DNA from: Vibrio galatheae
GTDB lineage: Bacteria; Pseudomonadota; Gammaproteobacteria; Enterobacterales; Vibrionaceae
Assembly (NCBI RefSeq): GCF_000967545.1
Contig: NZ_JXXV01000018.1
Span: forward strand, 62,001-126,000
DNA length: 64,000 nucleotides
Direction of reading: 5' to 3'
Shown: piece after piece, positions 36,683 to 46,553 of the stretch
Position numbering within the stretch: position 1 is the first letter of the stretch
Layout: every line of letters starts with the position of its first letter
Position numbers and translations under genes: made by a program
The notes under the pieces: generated by a model
What the model was told of the DNA's origin: nothing
Databases searched by the model: none
Seen by the model: only the letters and a program-made list of their open reading frames with translations

Positions 36683-37987
36683 TTAAGACAATTTAGGACG
36701 CAAGTCTCTTACTCGGACCGCCTTGCCTTCAGAGCGAGGTATCCCATTAACCGGCAGTAGTTCTATCGTGGTAGAGATACCAATAATGGATTTAATTTGG
36801 TGTTGCAGACGTTTAGAAATGTAATCGCGATTGTCCAAATCAGCGTTATCTTTCACTTCTAAAATTACTTTTAGATGGTCAAGGTTACCTTTACGGTCTA
36901 CTTCAATTTGATAATGCGCGCTTAGTTCATTGATTTTTAAAACTTGCTCTTCGATTTGTGATGGGAATACATTCACACCACGGATGATGAGCATATCATC
37001 ACTACGACCAGTGATCTTGTCCATACGACGCATCGTTCGTGCAGTACCTGGCAATAAACGAGTTAAATCGCGGGTACGGTAACGAATAATTGGCATCGCT
37101 TCTTTTGTGAGTGAAGTAAATACCAATTCTCCATGCTCACCATCTGGCATCACTGAACCTGTATGTGGGTCGATAATTTCTGGATAGAAGTGGTCTTCCC
37201 AAATGGTCGGGCCGTCTTTCGTCTCGGCACACTCCATAGCCACACCCGGGCCCATTACTTCTGAAAGGCCGTAAATGTCCAGTGCAACAATTCCCAAGCG
37301 CTCTTCAATTTCTCGACGCATTTCATTTGACCACGGCTCAGCACCAAAAATGCCGACTTTCAGTGAACAACCTGATGCATCACCACCGTAGAACTCTTCC
37401 AGTTTATCTAGCAGGTTAAGACAATAAGATGGCGTGACCATGATCATTGTCGGTTTAAACTGATCAATAAGTTGCACTTGTTTCTCTGTTTGCCCACCGG
37501 ACATAGGTATCACAGTCGCGCCCAATCTCTCAGCACCGTAGTGTGCACCTAACCCACCAGTAAATAGGCCATAACCGTAAGCAACATGGATAATATCTTT
37601 TGCACTACCACCTGCGGCGCGGATAGAACGCGCGACGATGTTGGCCCACGTGTCAATATCATTTTGTGTATAGCCAACAACGGTTGGTAGCCCTGTTGTA
37701 CCAGATGAGGCATGCACGCGCACAACATCTTCCATTGGAACAGCGAAAGAGTTGAATGGGTAGTGCTCACGTAAATCTTGTTTAGTGGTGTATGGGAACT
37801 TGTTAATGTCTTCTAGGCATTTAAAGTCTGACGGATGAACACCAGCTTCATCAAACTTTTTAGTATACATAGGTGAATTTTTGTACGCATGCTCAAGAGT
37901 CCATTTCAGGCGTTTAAACTGCAGCTCTCTAAGTTCTTCTACTGAAGCTGTTTCGATGGCATCAAGCGTATCTGAGTACTTATTCAT
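36683..37987 (-). CDS. paaK: Phenylacetate-CoA ligase PaaK
   Basis: A 434-residue AMP-forming ligase that activates phenylacetate to phenylacetyl-CoA, the first pathway step and the source of the inducer. Motifs are HASSGTTGLPTVVGYT (P-loop), GIFGAEPWSNEMRREIEE, DIYGLSEVMGPGVAMEC and YRTRDLTRLLPG, with a C-terminal ITGRSDDMLIIRGVNVFPSQIEE. Length matches E. coli PaaK (437). It is the last gene of the paaA-K transcript, 67 bases after paaJ. Confidence 0.97.
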   Translation of the reverse strand: MNKYSDTLDAIETASVEELRELQFKRLKWTLEHAYKNSPMYTKKFDEAGVHPSDFKCLEDINKFPYTTKQDLREHYPFNSFAVPMEDVVRVHASSGTTGLPTVVGYTQNDIDTWANIVARSIRAAGGSAKDIIHVAYGYGLFTGGLGAHYGAERLGATVIPMSGGQTEKQVQLIDQFKPTMIMVTPSYCLNLLDKLEEFYGGDASGCSLKVGIFGAEPWSNEMRREIEERLGIVALDIYGLSEVMGPGVAMECAETKDGPTIWEDHFYPEIIDPHTGSVMPDGEHGELVFTSLTKEAMPIIRYRTRDLTRLLPGTARTMRRMDKITGRSDDMLIIRGVNVFPSQIEEQVLKINELSAHYQIEVDRKGNLDHLKVILEVKDNADLDNRDYISKRLQHQIKSIIGISTTIELLPVNGIPRSEGKAVRVRDLRPKLS

Positions 37988-38054
37988 TGGTCGTTCTCCT
38001 CATAATTCCTTTTGTGCGGCTGACCCGCGACGTCTGTTGTTAGTTTATTTAGAT

Positions 38055-39260
38055 TCAGACGTTCTCTATTATCATTGCAATCCCTTGGCCTACGCCAACA
38101 CACATACAGCATAAAGCGTACTTACCGTTTCTGCGCTTCAGTTCATTACATGCAGCCATCACAATTCTTGCACCGCTCATACCTAGTGGGTGTCCTAATG
38201 CGATTGCCCCCCCATTTGGGTTAACATGTTCTGCATCGTCTGCGATACCTAACTCTCGCAGTACTGCTAATGCTTGAGATGCAAAAGCTTCATTCAGCTC
38301 TATGACATCCATGTCAGTGATGGATAAACCGGCTATTTCTAACACTTTTTTTGCAGCGGGGGCAGGCCCAATACCCATAATTGCAGGCTCAACTCCAACT
38401 GTGGCTGTCGCAATAACCCTCGCTTTCGGTTTTAAGCCGTATTGCTTCACGGCTTGATCACTCGCTAACAATACTACGGCTGCACCATCGTTCACACCAG
38501 ACGAATTACCCGCGGTTACAGAGCCATTTTCTGCGAACGGTGTATTTAGCGCAGCCAGCTGATCCAACGTAGTCTGTGGACGTGGATGTTCATCTTCAGC
38601 CACTATAATCGGGTCGCCTTTGCGCTGTGGAATAGTGACTGGGACAATCTCTTCCGCCAGCACACCCTTCTCTTTCGCTGTATGTGTTTTCACTTGACTG
38701 CGCAGTGCAAACGCATCTTGATCTTCACGGCTAATTGCAAAACGATTGGCGACATTTTCCGCCGTTTCTGGCATTGAGTCAGTGCCGTATTGCTTGTGCA
38801 TTTGCGGGTTGATAAAGCGCCAGCCGATTGTGGTATCAAACATTTGTCCGTTGCGGTCAAACGCAGTCGTAGGTTTGTTAACAACGTAAGGCGCACGAGA
38901 CATAGACTCGACACCGCCTGCAACCATTAACTGAGCTTCACCTGCTTTAATAGTACGTGCAGCTAGACTTATTGCATCCATGCCGGAACCACAAAGACGG
39001 TTTACAGTTGTACCAGAAACCTCAATTGGCATACCAGCCAGTAGCAAAGACATACGTGCCACATCGCGGTTATCTTCACCCGCCTGGTTTGCACAACCGT
39101 AAAGTACGTCATCAATCGCTTTCCAATCGAGCTCTGGGTAACGTTCCATTAATGCTTTAAGAGGGATCGCACCAAGGTCATCTGCTCGTACCGCTGAAAG
39201 TGCACCGCCAAATCGACCGATAGGCGTTCTCACACCATCACAAATATATGCATTCGTCAT
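38055..39260 (-). CDS. paaJ: 3-oxoadipyl-CoA/3-oxo-5,6-dehydrosuberyl-CoA thiolase PaaJ
   Basis: A 401-residue thiolase making two thiolytic cuts late in the pathway, giving acetyl-CoA and succinyl-CoA. The nucleophile Cys is in NRLCGSGMDAI (about residue 90), the GHP motif in GGAIALGHPLGMSGAR and the second Cys in CCMCVGVGQGIAMIIE. All are intact and the length is standard. It follows paaI directly with no gap. Confidence 0.95.
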   Translation of the reverse strand: MTNAYICDGVRTPIGRFGGALSAVRADDLGAIPLKALMERYPELDWKAIDDVLYGCANQAGEDNRDVARMSLLLAGMPIEVSGTTVNRLCGSGMDAISLAARTIKAGEAQLMVAGGVESMSRAPYVVNKPTTAFDRNGQMFDTTIGWRFINPQMHKQYGTDSMPETAENVANRFAISREDQDAFALRSQVKTHTAKEKGVLAEEIVPVTIPQRKGDPIIVAEDEHPRPQTTLDQLAALNTPFAENGSVTAGNSSGVNDGAAVVLLASDQAVKQYGLKPKARVIATATVGVEPAIMGIGPAPAAKKVLEIAGLSITDMDVIELNEAFASQALAVLRELGIADDAEHVNPNGGAIALGHPLGMSGARIVMAACNELKRRNGKYALCCMCVGVGQGIAMIIENV

Positions 39261-39728
39261 CTAGTTGTTCTCCTCTACTAATTTTTTGCCAGTGCGGTGA
39301 GATTTACCTCTAAATAAGGCAACCAGCTTGTTGTTTTGATTGTAGATTTCAATGTCGTAGGTGCCGGTAACACGGCCCTGAGCTTTCACTTGTGCACAAG
39401 CCAGCAGCACATCGTTTTCAAAAGCAGGTCGGATGTATTCAATACTGCAACCAGAAGCGACCGCTGCGTAGTTCTCACTGTTACATGCAATGGCAAATGC
39501 GGTGTCCCCTAAAGTGAACAACATGCCACCGTGGCAAGTACTATGCCCATTCAGCATGGATTGAGTCACACGCATTGATACTTTAGCGATACCTTTGCCT
39601 ACTTCGAGAACTTCCATACCCATTGACTTGGTGCAGTGATCATCTTTTAGCATTGCCGCGACGGCCTGCTCTGCGATTCGTTTGTCACTGTCTACCTGTG
39701 ACACTTGTACTGTCTCTAATACACTCAT
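39261..39728 (-). CDS. paaI: Hotdog-fold acyl-CoA thioesterase PaaI
   Basis: A 155-residue hotdog thioesterase, KVSMRVTQSMLNGHSTCHGGMLFTLGDTAFAIACNS being the PaaI signature with the catalytic Asp. It hydrolyses ring-hydroxylated phenylacetyl-CoA to release trapped CoA. It overlaps paaH by 4 bases (ATGA) and abuts paaJ. Confidence 0.95.
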   Translation of the reverse strand: MSVLETVQVSQVDSDKRIAEQAVAAMLKDDHCTKSMGMEVLEVGKGIAKVSMRVTQSMLNGHSTCHGGMLFTLGDTAFAIACNSENYAAVASGCSIEYIRPAFENDVLLACAQVKAQGRVTGTYDIEIYNQNNKLVALFRGKSHRTGKKLVEENN

Positions 39729-41233
39729 TTTTCACCTCGCTGGCTTTGTAGTGCAAAACGGCGCAGTAGTGGTGATGGGCGGTACCTTTCTTCACAGTAA
39801 AAAGCCTGTAAATTCTCGATGCTTTGCAGTACGCGTGACCAACCCAGAGATTGCCCTTGTTCAATTGGCCCAAAAGGGTAATTGACGCCACTTTTCATTG
39901 CCACATCAACATCGGCCAACGACGCGCCTTTTTGATTCACAAGATCTAACGCTTCATTAATCAACATCATCCATGTGCGCCAAGCAATCAGACCAGGGTA
40001 ATCATCAAGCACGATCACTCGCTTACCTTTTGCTTGGAAATAGCCAATCACGGCTTTGGTTTGTTCTTCAGTGTTTTGAATTGCAGGGGCAATCGCAATA
40101 ACATCGCTACTACCGTAGTCTTGGCAGTAATCGACCAACACAACTGGCTGTTCAAGTTGGTAAGACAGTTGAGAAGCCGTTTCACATTGGGTTGGCATAA
40201 CGCGAACGCCGTTCACCTCTAGACAAGGCTGAGTGCTCTGCGTGTTGGTAATCGGCAACCCTACCCACTTAGCAAACGTCGGTGCTTGGCTCCAGTCGCC
40301 AGATAGAGATAGCGTCCAATCGACATTCACCGAACAAGAAGGGGCAATATTTACTTCTGGCTTAGTTGCGTCAGCGCTGTAATCGTAGAATCCACGTCCA
40401 GATTTACGACCTAAGAAGCCCGCTTCTACCAACTCTTTCTGTACTAAAGAAGGCAAAAAGCGCTTGTCTTGGTAGTAAGCGTCAAAAACACTTTTCGTTA
40501 CCGCGTAGTTGACGTCGTGACCAATCAAATCCATCAGCTCGAAAGGCCCCATGTTGAACTGGCCAGCCTGAGTCATGATAGTGTCGATATCTTGAACTTC
40601 AGCAACGCCGCACTCTAGTGCACGTAGCCCTTCCGCATAGAATGGCCTCGCGACACGGTTGACAATAAAACCAGGCAGCGAGCGAGTGATAACCGCATGC
40701 TTACCACACGATTCAACCCAACTTTTGCCTGTTTCAACAATATCAGTCGCAGAGGCAATTCCGCGCACCACTTCAACCAGCTTCATCAATGGGGCAGGGT
40801 TAAAGAAGTGCAGTCCGATACAACGCTCTGGTCTCGCTAATGCGCTAGCGATGGATGTAACAGAGATGGAAGACGTATTGGTTGCAAGAATCACGCTTGG
40901 TTTACACAGATCTTCTAACTGCCTAAATAGCGATTGTTTTATCTCTAAGTTTTCAACAATGGCTTCGATAACCAAGTCAGCTTCAGCCACATCCGCTAAC
41001 GTCTCCGAGCAAAACATCGCTTCCAATAGAGTCTCCTTTTGCTCTTGAGAAATTTTGCCCTTGGCAACGCTCTTTCCTAAACGAGCAGCAATAGTCGCCT
41101 TCGCTTCTGCTGCTTTACCTTTTTCAAGATCAAATAATACGACTTGGTATCCTGACTGAGCGGCCACTTGAGCAATGCCTGCACCCATAGTGCCCGCACC
41201 AATAACGGCAACATTTTTGATATCGGTACTCAT
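39725..41233 (-). CDS. paaH: 3-hydroxyadipyl-CoA dehydrogenase PaaH
   Basis: A 502-residue NAD-dependent 3-hydroxyacyl-CoA dehydrogenase. The Rossmann fingerprint is GAGTMGAGIAQVAAQSGY, with the HFFNPAPLMKLVEVV catalytic block and GFIVNRVARPFYAEGLR. A second C-terminal dehydrogenase-like domain (about 300-500) is present, as in the long PaaH form; E. coli PaaH is a little shorter (475). It starts 3 bases after paaG stops. Confidence 0.95.
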   Translation of the reverse strand: MSTDIKNVAVIGAGTMGAGIAQVAAQSGYQVVLFDLEKGKAAEAKATIAARLGKSVAKGKISQEQKETLLEAMFCSETLADVAEADLVIEAIVENLEIKQSLFRQLEDLCKPSVILATNTSSISVTSIASALARPERCIGLHFFNPAPLMKLVEVVRGIASATDIVETGKSWVESCGKHAVITRSLPGFIVNRVARPFYAEGLRALECGVAEVQDIDTIMTQAGQFNMGPFELMDLIGHDVNYAVTKSVFDAYYQDKRFLPSLVQKELVEAGFLGRKSGRGFYDYSADATKPEVNIAPSCSVNVDWTLSLSGDWSQAPTFAKWVGLPITNTQSTQPCLEVNGVRVMPTQCETASQLSYQLEQPVVLVDYCQDYGSSDVIAIAPAIQNTEEQTKAVIGYFQAKGKRVIVLDDYPGLIAWRTWMMLINEALDLVNQKGASLADVDVAMKSGVNYPFGPIEQGQSLGWSRVLQSIENLQAFYCEERYRPSPLLRRFALQSQRGEK

Positions 41234-41236
41234 GAT

Positions 41237-42025
41237 TTACTTACCTTTAAACTCAGGGGCACGCTTATCGAAGAAAGCGCTGATGCCTTCTCGGTAGTCT
41301 TGCGTTCGGCCTGCTAAACGTTGCAGATCTTTTTCCAGCTCTAGCTGCTCGTCTAAACGGTTTTGGCTCGAGTGATTAAGTGCGTGCTTAATAAAACCTA
41401 AACCTTTAGTTGGTTGAGTCGCCAGATGGTTCGCCACTGATAACGCCTTTTCAATCAGTTCATCATCAGCAACGCATTGCCAGATCATGCCCCACTCCTC
41501 AGCTTGGCTGGCAGACACTTTGTCACCAAGTAGCGTCAACGCTTTTGCTCTCGCCATGCCAATGACGCGTGGCAGCGTCCATGTACCGCCAGAATCAGGT
41601 ATTAAACCAATTTTGCAAAACGCTTGAATAAAGCTGGCAGACTCCGCAGCGAAGACAATATCGCAGGCCAAAGCGATATTGGCTCCCGCCCCGGCAGCTA
41701 CGCCATTCACGGCCGCGATAACTGGCTTTGGCATCGCAGAAATCTGTTTAATCAGTGGGTTATAGAATTTTTCGATGCTTTCACCAAGATCTGGCATCTC
41801 TTCACCACTATTCACATTGCGGTCATTGAGATCTTGTCCTGCGCAGAAACCTCGTCCGGTACCTGTCAGTAAAATCGCTCTGACTGAATCGTCTTGCTCG
41901 GCGTCTTTTAATGCTTTTTTAAGCGCTTTGTGCATCTCTGGGTTAAAGCTGTTTAGTTGTTTTGGGCGATTTAAGGTGATGATCGCCACTCCAGCTTCAA
42001 CCTGAAGTAAAATTGTTGATTCCAT
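41237..42025 (-). CDS. paaG: 1,2-epoxyphenylacetyl-CoA isomerase PaaG
   Basis: A 262-residue crotonase-fold enzyme that opens the epoxide to oxepin-CoA and later shifts a double bond. The oxyanion-hole motifs GRGFCAGQDLNDR and ANGVAAGAGANIALACD (as VNGVAAGAGANIALACD) and the acidic residue in GLIPDSGGTWTLPR are intact. It is 2 bases from paaF and 3 from paaH, within the long operon. Confidence 0.95.
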   Translation of the reverse strand: MESTILLQVEAGVAIITLNRPKQLNSFNPEMHKALKKALKDAEQDDSVRAILLTGTGRGFCAGQDLNDRNVNSGEEMPDLGESIEKFYNPLIKQISAMPKPVIAAVNGVAAGAGANIALACDIVFAAESASFIQAFCKIGLIPDSGGTWTLPRVIGMARAKALTLLGDKVSASQAEEWGMIWQCVADDELIEKALSVANHLATQPTKGLGFIKHALNHSSQNRLDEQLELEKDLQRLAGRTQDYREGISAFFDKRAPEFKGK

Positions 42026-42027
42026 GA

Positions 42028-42816
42028 CTATTTTCCTTCGAATGTCGCTTTTCTTTTCTCTAAGAAAGCTTGAATCCCTTCGGCTCTGTCTTGCGTTTCA
42101 GCAAGCAGACTGAATAGTTGTCGTTCCATGAGTAGCCCTTGGCTTAAGGTGCCATTAGGAACGGACTTGAGCGATGCTTTCGCCGCTCGCACGGCTAAAG
42201 GCGCACGCTGGGCAATGGTTGATGCAATGTCTAGCGCTTTATTCAGCGTGTTTTCAGCGATGGTCACTTCACTGATCAACCCCGCTTCACGAGCCGTTTG
42301 CGCTGTTATCGCTTGGCCAGTTAATACCATTTGGTTGGCGAGAGATTTACCTATCGTACGTGCAAGTCGCTGCGTACCACCTGCGCCTGGCATTAAACCT
42401 AACGTGATTTCAGGTAAACCAAACAGAGTACCCTCTCCTGCCACGACAACATCACACAATAGAACCAACTCTAACCCAGCGCCCAATGCATAGCCGTTCA
42501 CTGCCGCGATAAGTGGTTTTTCAAACTGATCAATGCGTTGCCATAGCTGAGGTCTTGGGTTGAGCCATGTTTCCACCGCATGCTGAGTCGACATTTCGTT
42601 TAAGTCAGCCCCGGCAGCAAACATGGTTTCACCGCCGTAAACCACAACAGTTTTAACTTCTGACTCACTCGCAGCCATGTCTAAGCAGCTGATAAGTTGG
42701 CTCAACACACCGTTGCTGAGCGCATTACGCTTTTCAGGGCGATTTAGCGTCACAACAAGGACACCTTGCTGTGTCAGCTCTACCAATAGATCGGAATAAT
42801 CTGTGTGCATTTTCAT
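42028..42816 (-). CDS. paaF: 2,3-dehydroadipyl-CoA hydratase PaaF
   Basis: A 262-residue enoyl-CoA hydratase of the crotonase fold: GGETMFAAGADLNEM, NGYALGAGLELVLLCD and PEITLGLMPGAGGTQRL with the two catalytic Glu positions. The frame is open to 42852, overlapping paaE, but the ATG at 42816 has GAGG just upstream and is preferred; another ATG at 42810 is possible. Confidence 0.93.
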   Translation of the reverse strand: MKMHTDYSDLLVELTQQGVLVVTLNRPEKRNALSNGVLSQLISCLDMAASESEVKTVVVYGGETMFAAGADLNEMSTQHAVETWLNPRPQLWQRIDQFEKPLIAAVNGYALGAGLELVLLCDVVVAGEGTLFGLPEITLGLMPGAGGTQRLARTIGKSLANQMVLTGQAITAQTAREAGLISEVTIAENTLNKALDIASTIAQRAPLAVRAAKASLKSVPNGTLSQGLLMERQLFSLLAETQDRAEGIQAFLEKRKATFEGK

Positions 42817-42823
42817 TTTGCCT

Positions 42824-43879
42824 CTATACGTCGAAGTCAATTTCAACTTCACTAGTAGTTGGGACGGCTTGACAACTCAGTACGTAACCCGCATCCACTT
42901 GGTCTGCTTCCAAGCTGTAGTTTGTGCCCATTTCAACGTTGCCTGACTTCACTTTACAGATACATGTGGCACAGACACCGCCTTTACATGCGTATGGCAG
43001 ATCCACCCCCTGTCTTAGCGCGGCATCCAGCAAGCTGTCATCTTGTGAGGTCATATCGATTTTCATCACGCGGCCGTCACGCTTTAATGTCACTTGAGTA
43101 TTTTCTGACTGATTGGCTGACTTTTCTCGCGCTTTGTTTGCGGTATTAAAGCGTTCTACGTGATAATTATTTTCAGGTAAGCCGCCTTCTACGAGAGCGG
43201 TATAGGAAGACTCTAAAATTTCTTCTGGACCACAGACATAACACGCGTCAAATTCGCTCCAATTGAATAACTGCGCACCTAGCTGACGAAGCTTGTCACC
43301 GTCTAGACGGCCGTTCCAAAGTTCGACTTCGTTAGTTTCGCGGGAGAAAAAGTAGTTAACATGGAAGCGAGTCGGAAAACGGTTTTTCAGCGCCAGTAGT
43401 TCATTCTTGAACATCATGCTGTTTGAGTTGCGATTCCCGTACAGCAAAGTAAACGTACTGTTTGGTTCCGCTTCCAACGCGGACTTAAGCATAGACAAAA
43501 TTGGCGTAATGCCAGAACCCACTGCGATACCAAGATAGTTAATCGCACGTGACATATCCGGCGTAAAGCCAAAATGACCTTGTGGTGTCATCACCTCTAG
43601 CTCATCACCGGCTTTGATCTCATTGACTGCAAAGTTTGAGAAGCGGCCTTCTTCGATCGCTTTAATACCGACTTGCAAACCCTTTTCGCTTGGCGATGAA
43701 CAGATTGAGTAACAGCGGCGCAACTCTTCACCATCGATGGTTGATTTGATCGTCAAGTGCTGCCCTGGGTGAAAATCGAACTGTGTTTGTAATTCAGCTG
43801 GTACATCAAACTGTAACACGACCGAATCAGCGGTTCCTTTTTCGGCACTAGCGACTTTTAGAGTGTAAAAATCTGTCAT
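42824..43879 (-). CDS. paaE: Phenylacetyl-CoA epoxidase reductase PaaE
   Basis: A 351-residue ferredoxin-NADP reductase-like protein passing electrons from NADPH to the PaaA diiron site. FAD motif RCYSICSSP, NAD(P) motif VGSGITPILSMLKS, then a C-terminal plant-type [2Fe-2S] ferredoxin domain with CKGGVCATCICKV and a distal Cys in LSCQA. All cluster ligands are present. It sits between paaD and paaF. Confidence 0.96.
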   Translation of the reverse strand: MTDFYTLKVASAEKGTADSVVLQFDVPAELQTQFDFHPGQHLTIKSTIDGEELRRCYSICSSPSEKGLQVGIKAIEEGRFSNFAVNEIKAGDELEVMTPQGHFGFTPDMSRAINYLGIAVGSGITPILSMLKSALEAEPNSTFTLLYGNRNSNSMMFKNELLALKNRFPTRFHVNYFFSRETNEVELWNGRLDGDKLRQLGAQLFNWSEFDACYVCGPEEILESSYTALVEGGLPENNYHVERFNTANKAREKSANQSENTQVTLKRDGRVMKIDMTSQDDSLLDAALRQGVDLPYACKGGVCATCICKVKSGNVEMGTNYSLEADQVDAGYVLSCQAVPTTSEVEIDFDV

Positions 43880-43893
43880 AATAATCCCTTACT

Positions 43894-44397
43894 TTATATG
43901 CACTTGAAGTAATCAAATGGTTCTAAACACGATATACATTTAAAGTGCGCTTTACATGCGGTTGAACCAAACTCACTGACCAACTTTGTATTCTCGCTAC
44001 CACAATGGGGACATTGAGGTTGCGCGTTGATAGCCGTGTGCATACATGCTTTTCTATCTGGTGGCGCAATCCCGTATTCTCGTAACTTGCGCTTGCTTGA
44101 ATCTTGCATCCAATCTGTCGTCCAAGCTGGCTCTAATTGCACTTCGACTTGAACATTGTGGAAACCTTCGCTGTTTAGACGTTGCTTAATATCCCCCATG
44201 ATCATTTCTGTCGCTGGGCAACCCGAATATGTTGGGGTGAATTTCACTAACCAACCAGAGCTGTGCTTGCTAATGTCGCGAACCATACCCAGCTCTCCAA
44301 TAGAGATAACCGGGATCTCGGGGTCTGGAATGTCTTGAATGATTTTCCACATGCGGTGCAGGTCTGGGTCAGACAAAGAGTCGATTGTTTGCATCAT
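43894..44397 (-). CDS. paaD: Phenylacetyl-CoA epoxidase assembly factor PaaD
   Basis: A 167-residue protein with an N-terminal MIP18/SufT-like domain (DPEIPVISIGELGMVRDI, TPTYSGCPATEMI) and a C-terminal zinc-ribbon (CPHCGSENTKLVSEFGSTACKAHFKC-type: C-x2-C...C...C-x2-C). PaaD is needed for the monooxygenase, probably for iron or cluster delivery. It lies 9 bases after paaC. Confidence 0.94.
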   Translation of the reverse strand: MMQTIDSLSDPDLHRMWKIIQDIPDPEIPVISIGELGMVRDISKHSSGWLVKFTPTYSGCPATEMIMGDIKQRLNSEGFHNVQVEVQLEPAWTTDWMQDSSKRKLREYGIAPPDRKACMHTAINAQPQCPHCGSENTKLVSEFGSTACKAHFKCISCLEPFDYFKCI

Positions 44398-44406
44398 CCC
44401 AAAACC

Positions 44407-45165
44407 CTACCACTGTTGGTTTGGATACGTCCGCTGCATGTATTGAAGCTCAGCAAGCAGGAATCCAAGATGTTCACTGTGTTGGCCTGACTTACCGCCA
44501 GAGAGAAAATATTCTTCCGCAGGGGTTTCGATGTTGCCTTGCGTAAGCACAGACTGAACATTCGATAACCATTCAGCTTTTAGCTCAGAAACATCGCCAA
44601 TCACGCCCTGCTCGATTAATGCGCTTTCCGCTGCACCGAGTTCAAACATTTCATTTGTATAGCGCCACAAATCATTGACCGCGGTCTGAATTTTTTCATG
44701 ACTTAGCTCTGTACCGCCCGCCAAACGCTCAATCCAACCTGTGCTGTAACGTAAATGGTAAGCGACTTCCTTCAGCGACTTTTTTGCAATGGCTGCTACT
44801 TGCTCGTCATTGCTTTGCGCCAGTGTTTGAAGCAATAGATTGTGGAAGTTATCAAACAGGAATTGACGGACGATAGTAATATCGAAACCCTCATTTGGTC
44901 TCTCTGCCAACAGCAGGTTTTTGTAATCACGCTCCTGTCTTAAGTAAGCGTAGTCGTCTTCCGTTTTGCCTTGACCGTCAAGTACCGCCGCGTACTGATA
45001 TAAGTTGCGCGCTTCACCAAGTAGATCCAGACCAATATTCGCCAAAGCTATATCAATTTCTAGCTCAGGAGCGATACCACACCACTCTGCTAGTCGATGG
45101 CTAAGCACCAAGTTAGTATCAGCCAGTTGCAGCACGTAATTGAGCTTCGATTGTTGTGCATTCAT
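44407..45165 (-). CDS. paaC: Phenylacetyl-CoA epoxidase structural subunit PaaC
   Basis: A 252-residue ferritin-like subunit, which pairs with PaaA in the epoxidase complex and lacks a metal site of its own. Landmarks: LADTNLVLSHRLAEWCG, ANIGLDLLGEARNLYQYAA, and YLRQERDYKNLLLAERPNEGFD. Length equals that of E. coli PaaC (248) within a few residues. It is 12 bases after paaB. Confidence 0.96.
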   Translation of the reverse strand: MNAQQSKLNYVLQLADTNLVLSHRLAEWCGIAPELEIDIALANIGLDLLGEARNLYQYAAVLDGQGKTEDDYAYLRQERDYKNLLLAERPNEGFDITIVRQFLFDNFHNLLLQTLAQSNDEQVAAIAKKSLKEVAYHLRYSTGWIERLAGGTELSHEKIQTAVNDLWRYTNEMFELGAAESALIEQGVIGDVSELKAEWLSNVQSVLTQGNIETPAEEYFLSGGKSGQHSEHLGFLLAELQYMQRTYPNQQW

Positions 45166-45177
45166 TTCTGATACCCC

Positions 45178-45465
45178 TTACATATGCTTGATATCAGCCG
45201 GAATGGTGTAGTGGCTCGCGTGGCGGTACACCTTATCTTCAGCAGGATCAAACAGCGGGCCAGACTCGCTCGGTTGAGAAGCCGTAATTTGGCTTGATTC
45301 CACTACCCAGATTGAACAACCTTCGCTGCGGCGGGTATATAAATCGCGCGCACCTTCCAAAGCCATTTTGCCATCAGCCGCTCTTACGCTACCGACATGT
45401 TTGTGATCTAGACCTTGCTTGCTACGAACAAATACTTCATACAGTGGCCAGTTAATTGAACTCAT
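45178..45465 (-). CDS. paaB: Phenylacetyl-CoA epoxidase subunit PaaB
   Basis: A 95-residue small subunit that bridges PaaAC units: WPLYEVFVRSKQGLDHKHVGSVRAADGKMAL is near-identical in type to E. coli PaaB (95 residues). The frame stays open to 45564 but the ATG at 45465 has AAGGAG and fits the family length exactly. Confidence 0.97.
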   Translation of the reverse strand: MSSINWPLYEVFVRSKQGLDHKHVGSVRAADGKMALEGARDLYTRRSEGCSIWVVESSQITASQPSESGPLFDPAEDKVYRHASHYTIPADIKHM

Positions 45466-45499
45466 TGTGATTCTCCTTATCTTTCTGCTTTGGTAGAGA

Positions 45500-46429
45500 C
45501 TACGCGGCGCTTTGAACTTGTTTTTCGACAAAAGCCACTGCGGCTTCACGCACCCAAGCCCCATCTTCCCAAGCTTGTCGTTTGTCTTTTAGGCGTTCAT
45601 GGTTACACATGCCGTGACCGTTGATGACTTGATAGAACTCCTTCCAGTCGATCGTGCCAAACTCGTAATGGCCTGTTTCCTCGTTCCATTTCAAATCTGG
45701 ATCTGGCACCGCCATACCCAGTGCATGAACCTGGTGAACCGTGTTGTCAACAAACTTTTGGCGAAGGTCATCATTGCTAACGCGCTTGATTTTCCATGCC
45801 AAGCTTTTCGCTGAGTTAGGAGAGTCGTTGTCGTTTGGACCAAACATCATCAGCGCAGGCCACCACCAACGGTTAATCGCATCTTGCAACATCGCTTTTT
45901 GTTCTTCACTACCATCGGCGAGCACGCGGCACGCTTCGTAACCTTGGCGTTGGTGGAAACTTTCTTCTTTACAGATTCGTACCATCGCACGAGCGTAAGG
46001 GCCGTAAGAGGTGCGACATAATGCCACTTGGTTAATGATTGCAGCACCATCAACAAGCCAACCAACAACGCCCACATCCGCCCAAGTCAGTGTTGGATAG
46101 TTAAAAATTGATGAATATTTCATCTCACCAGAGAGCATTCTCTCGTATAGGGAATGACGCTCACCACCCAGCGTTTCAGCCGCGCTGTACAAGTAAAGGC
46201 CATGACCTGCCTCATCTTGAATTTTTGCCAGCAACACAGCTTTACGACGTAATGATGGTGCACGCGTTAACCAGTTCGCTTCTGGAAGCATGCCAACGAC
46301 TTCAGAGTGCGCATGTTGACCAATCTGACGAATTAACGTTTTACGGTAACCATCCGGCATCCAATCCTTTGCCTCAATAGCGATTTCTTCTTCGATCTTG
46401 CGCTCGAATAACGTTTGCTCTAAAGACAT
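45500..46429 (-). CDS. paaA: Phenylacetyl-CoA epoxidase catalytic subunit PaaA
   Basis: A 309-residue diiron oxygenase subunit forming the ring 1,2-epoxide of phenylacetyl-CoA. Iron ligands fall in [14 protein letters not shown] and [14 protein letters not shown], both E-x2-H pairs. The frame is open to 46498, but the ATG at 46429 has a very strong GGAGGGGG upstream and matches the E. coli length (309). It is the first gene of the paaA-K operon, with a putative PaaX site starting 14 bases upstream of its start. Confidence 0.97.
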   Translation of the reverse strand: MSLEQTLFERKIEEEIAIEAKDWMPDGYRKTLIRQIGQHAHSEVVGMLPEANWLTRAPSLRRKAVLLAKIQDEAGHGLYLYSAAETLGGERHSLYERMLSGEMKYSSIFNYPTLTWADVGVVGWLVDGAAIINQVALCRTSYGPYARAMVRICKEESFHQRQGYEACRVLADGSEEQKAMLQDAINRWWWPALMMFGPNDNDSPNSAKSLAWKIKRVSNDDLRQKFVDNTVHQVHALGMAVPDPDLKWNEETGHYEFGTIDWKEFYQVINGHGMCNHERLKDKRQAWEDGAWVREAAVAFVEKQVQSAA

Positions 46430-46442
46430 TACCCCCTCCATT

Positions 46443-46481
46443 TGATACGTATTTATATTATTTAATAAATTAAATGTATCA
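46443..46481. promoter_or_regulatory. Putative PaaX operator for paaABCDEFGHIJK
   Basis: TGATAC (46443-46448) and GTATCA (46476-46481) form a perfect 6-bp inverted repeat separated by exactly 27 bases, in the short leader before paaA. The same arrangement with one mismatch appears at 48830-48868 and 57987-58025. From memory, PaaX targets have been described as TGATTC-N27-GAATCA; here the arm has A for T at the fifth base. The AT-rich spacer (ATTTATATTATTTAATAAAT) probably contains the promoter. Confidence 0.75.
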
Positions 46482-46553
46482 CTAAACGCACCAATCACAA
46501 CATATATTTTACAAATTGAGCGAAAGATTGCGCTTTATTGTTAATAAAGTGAT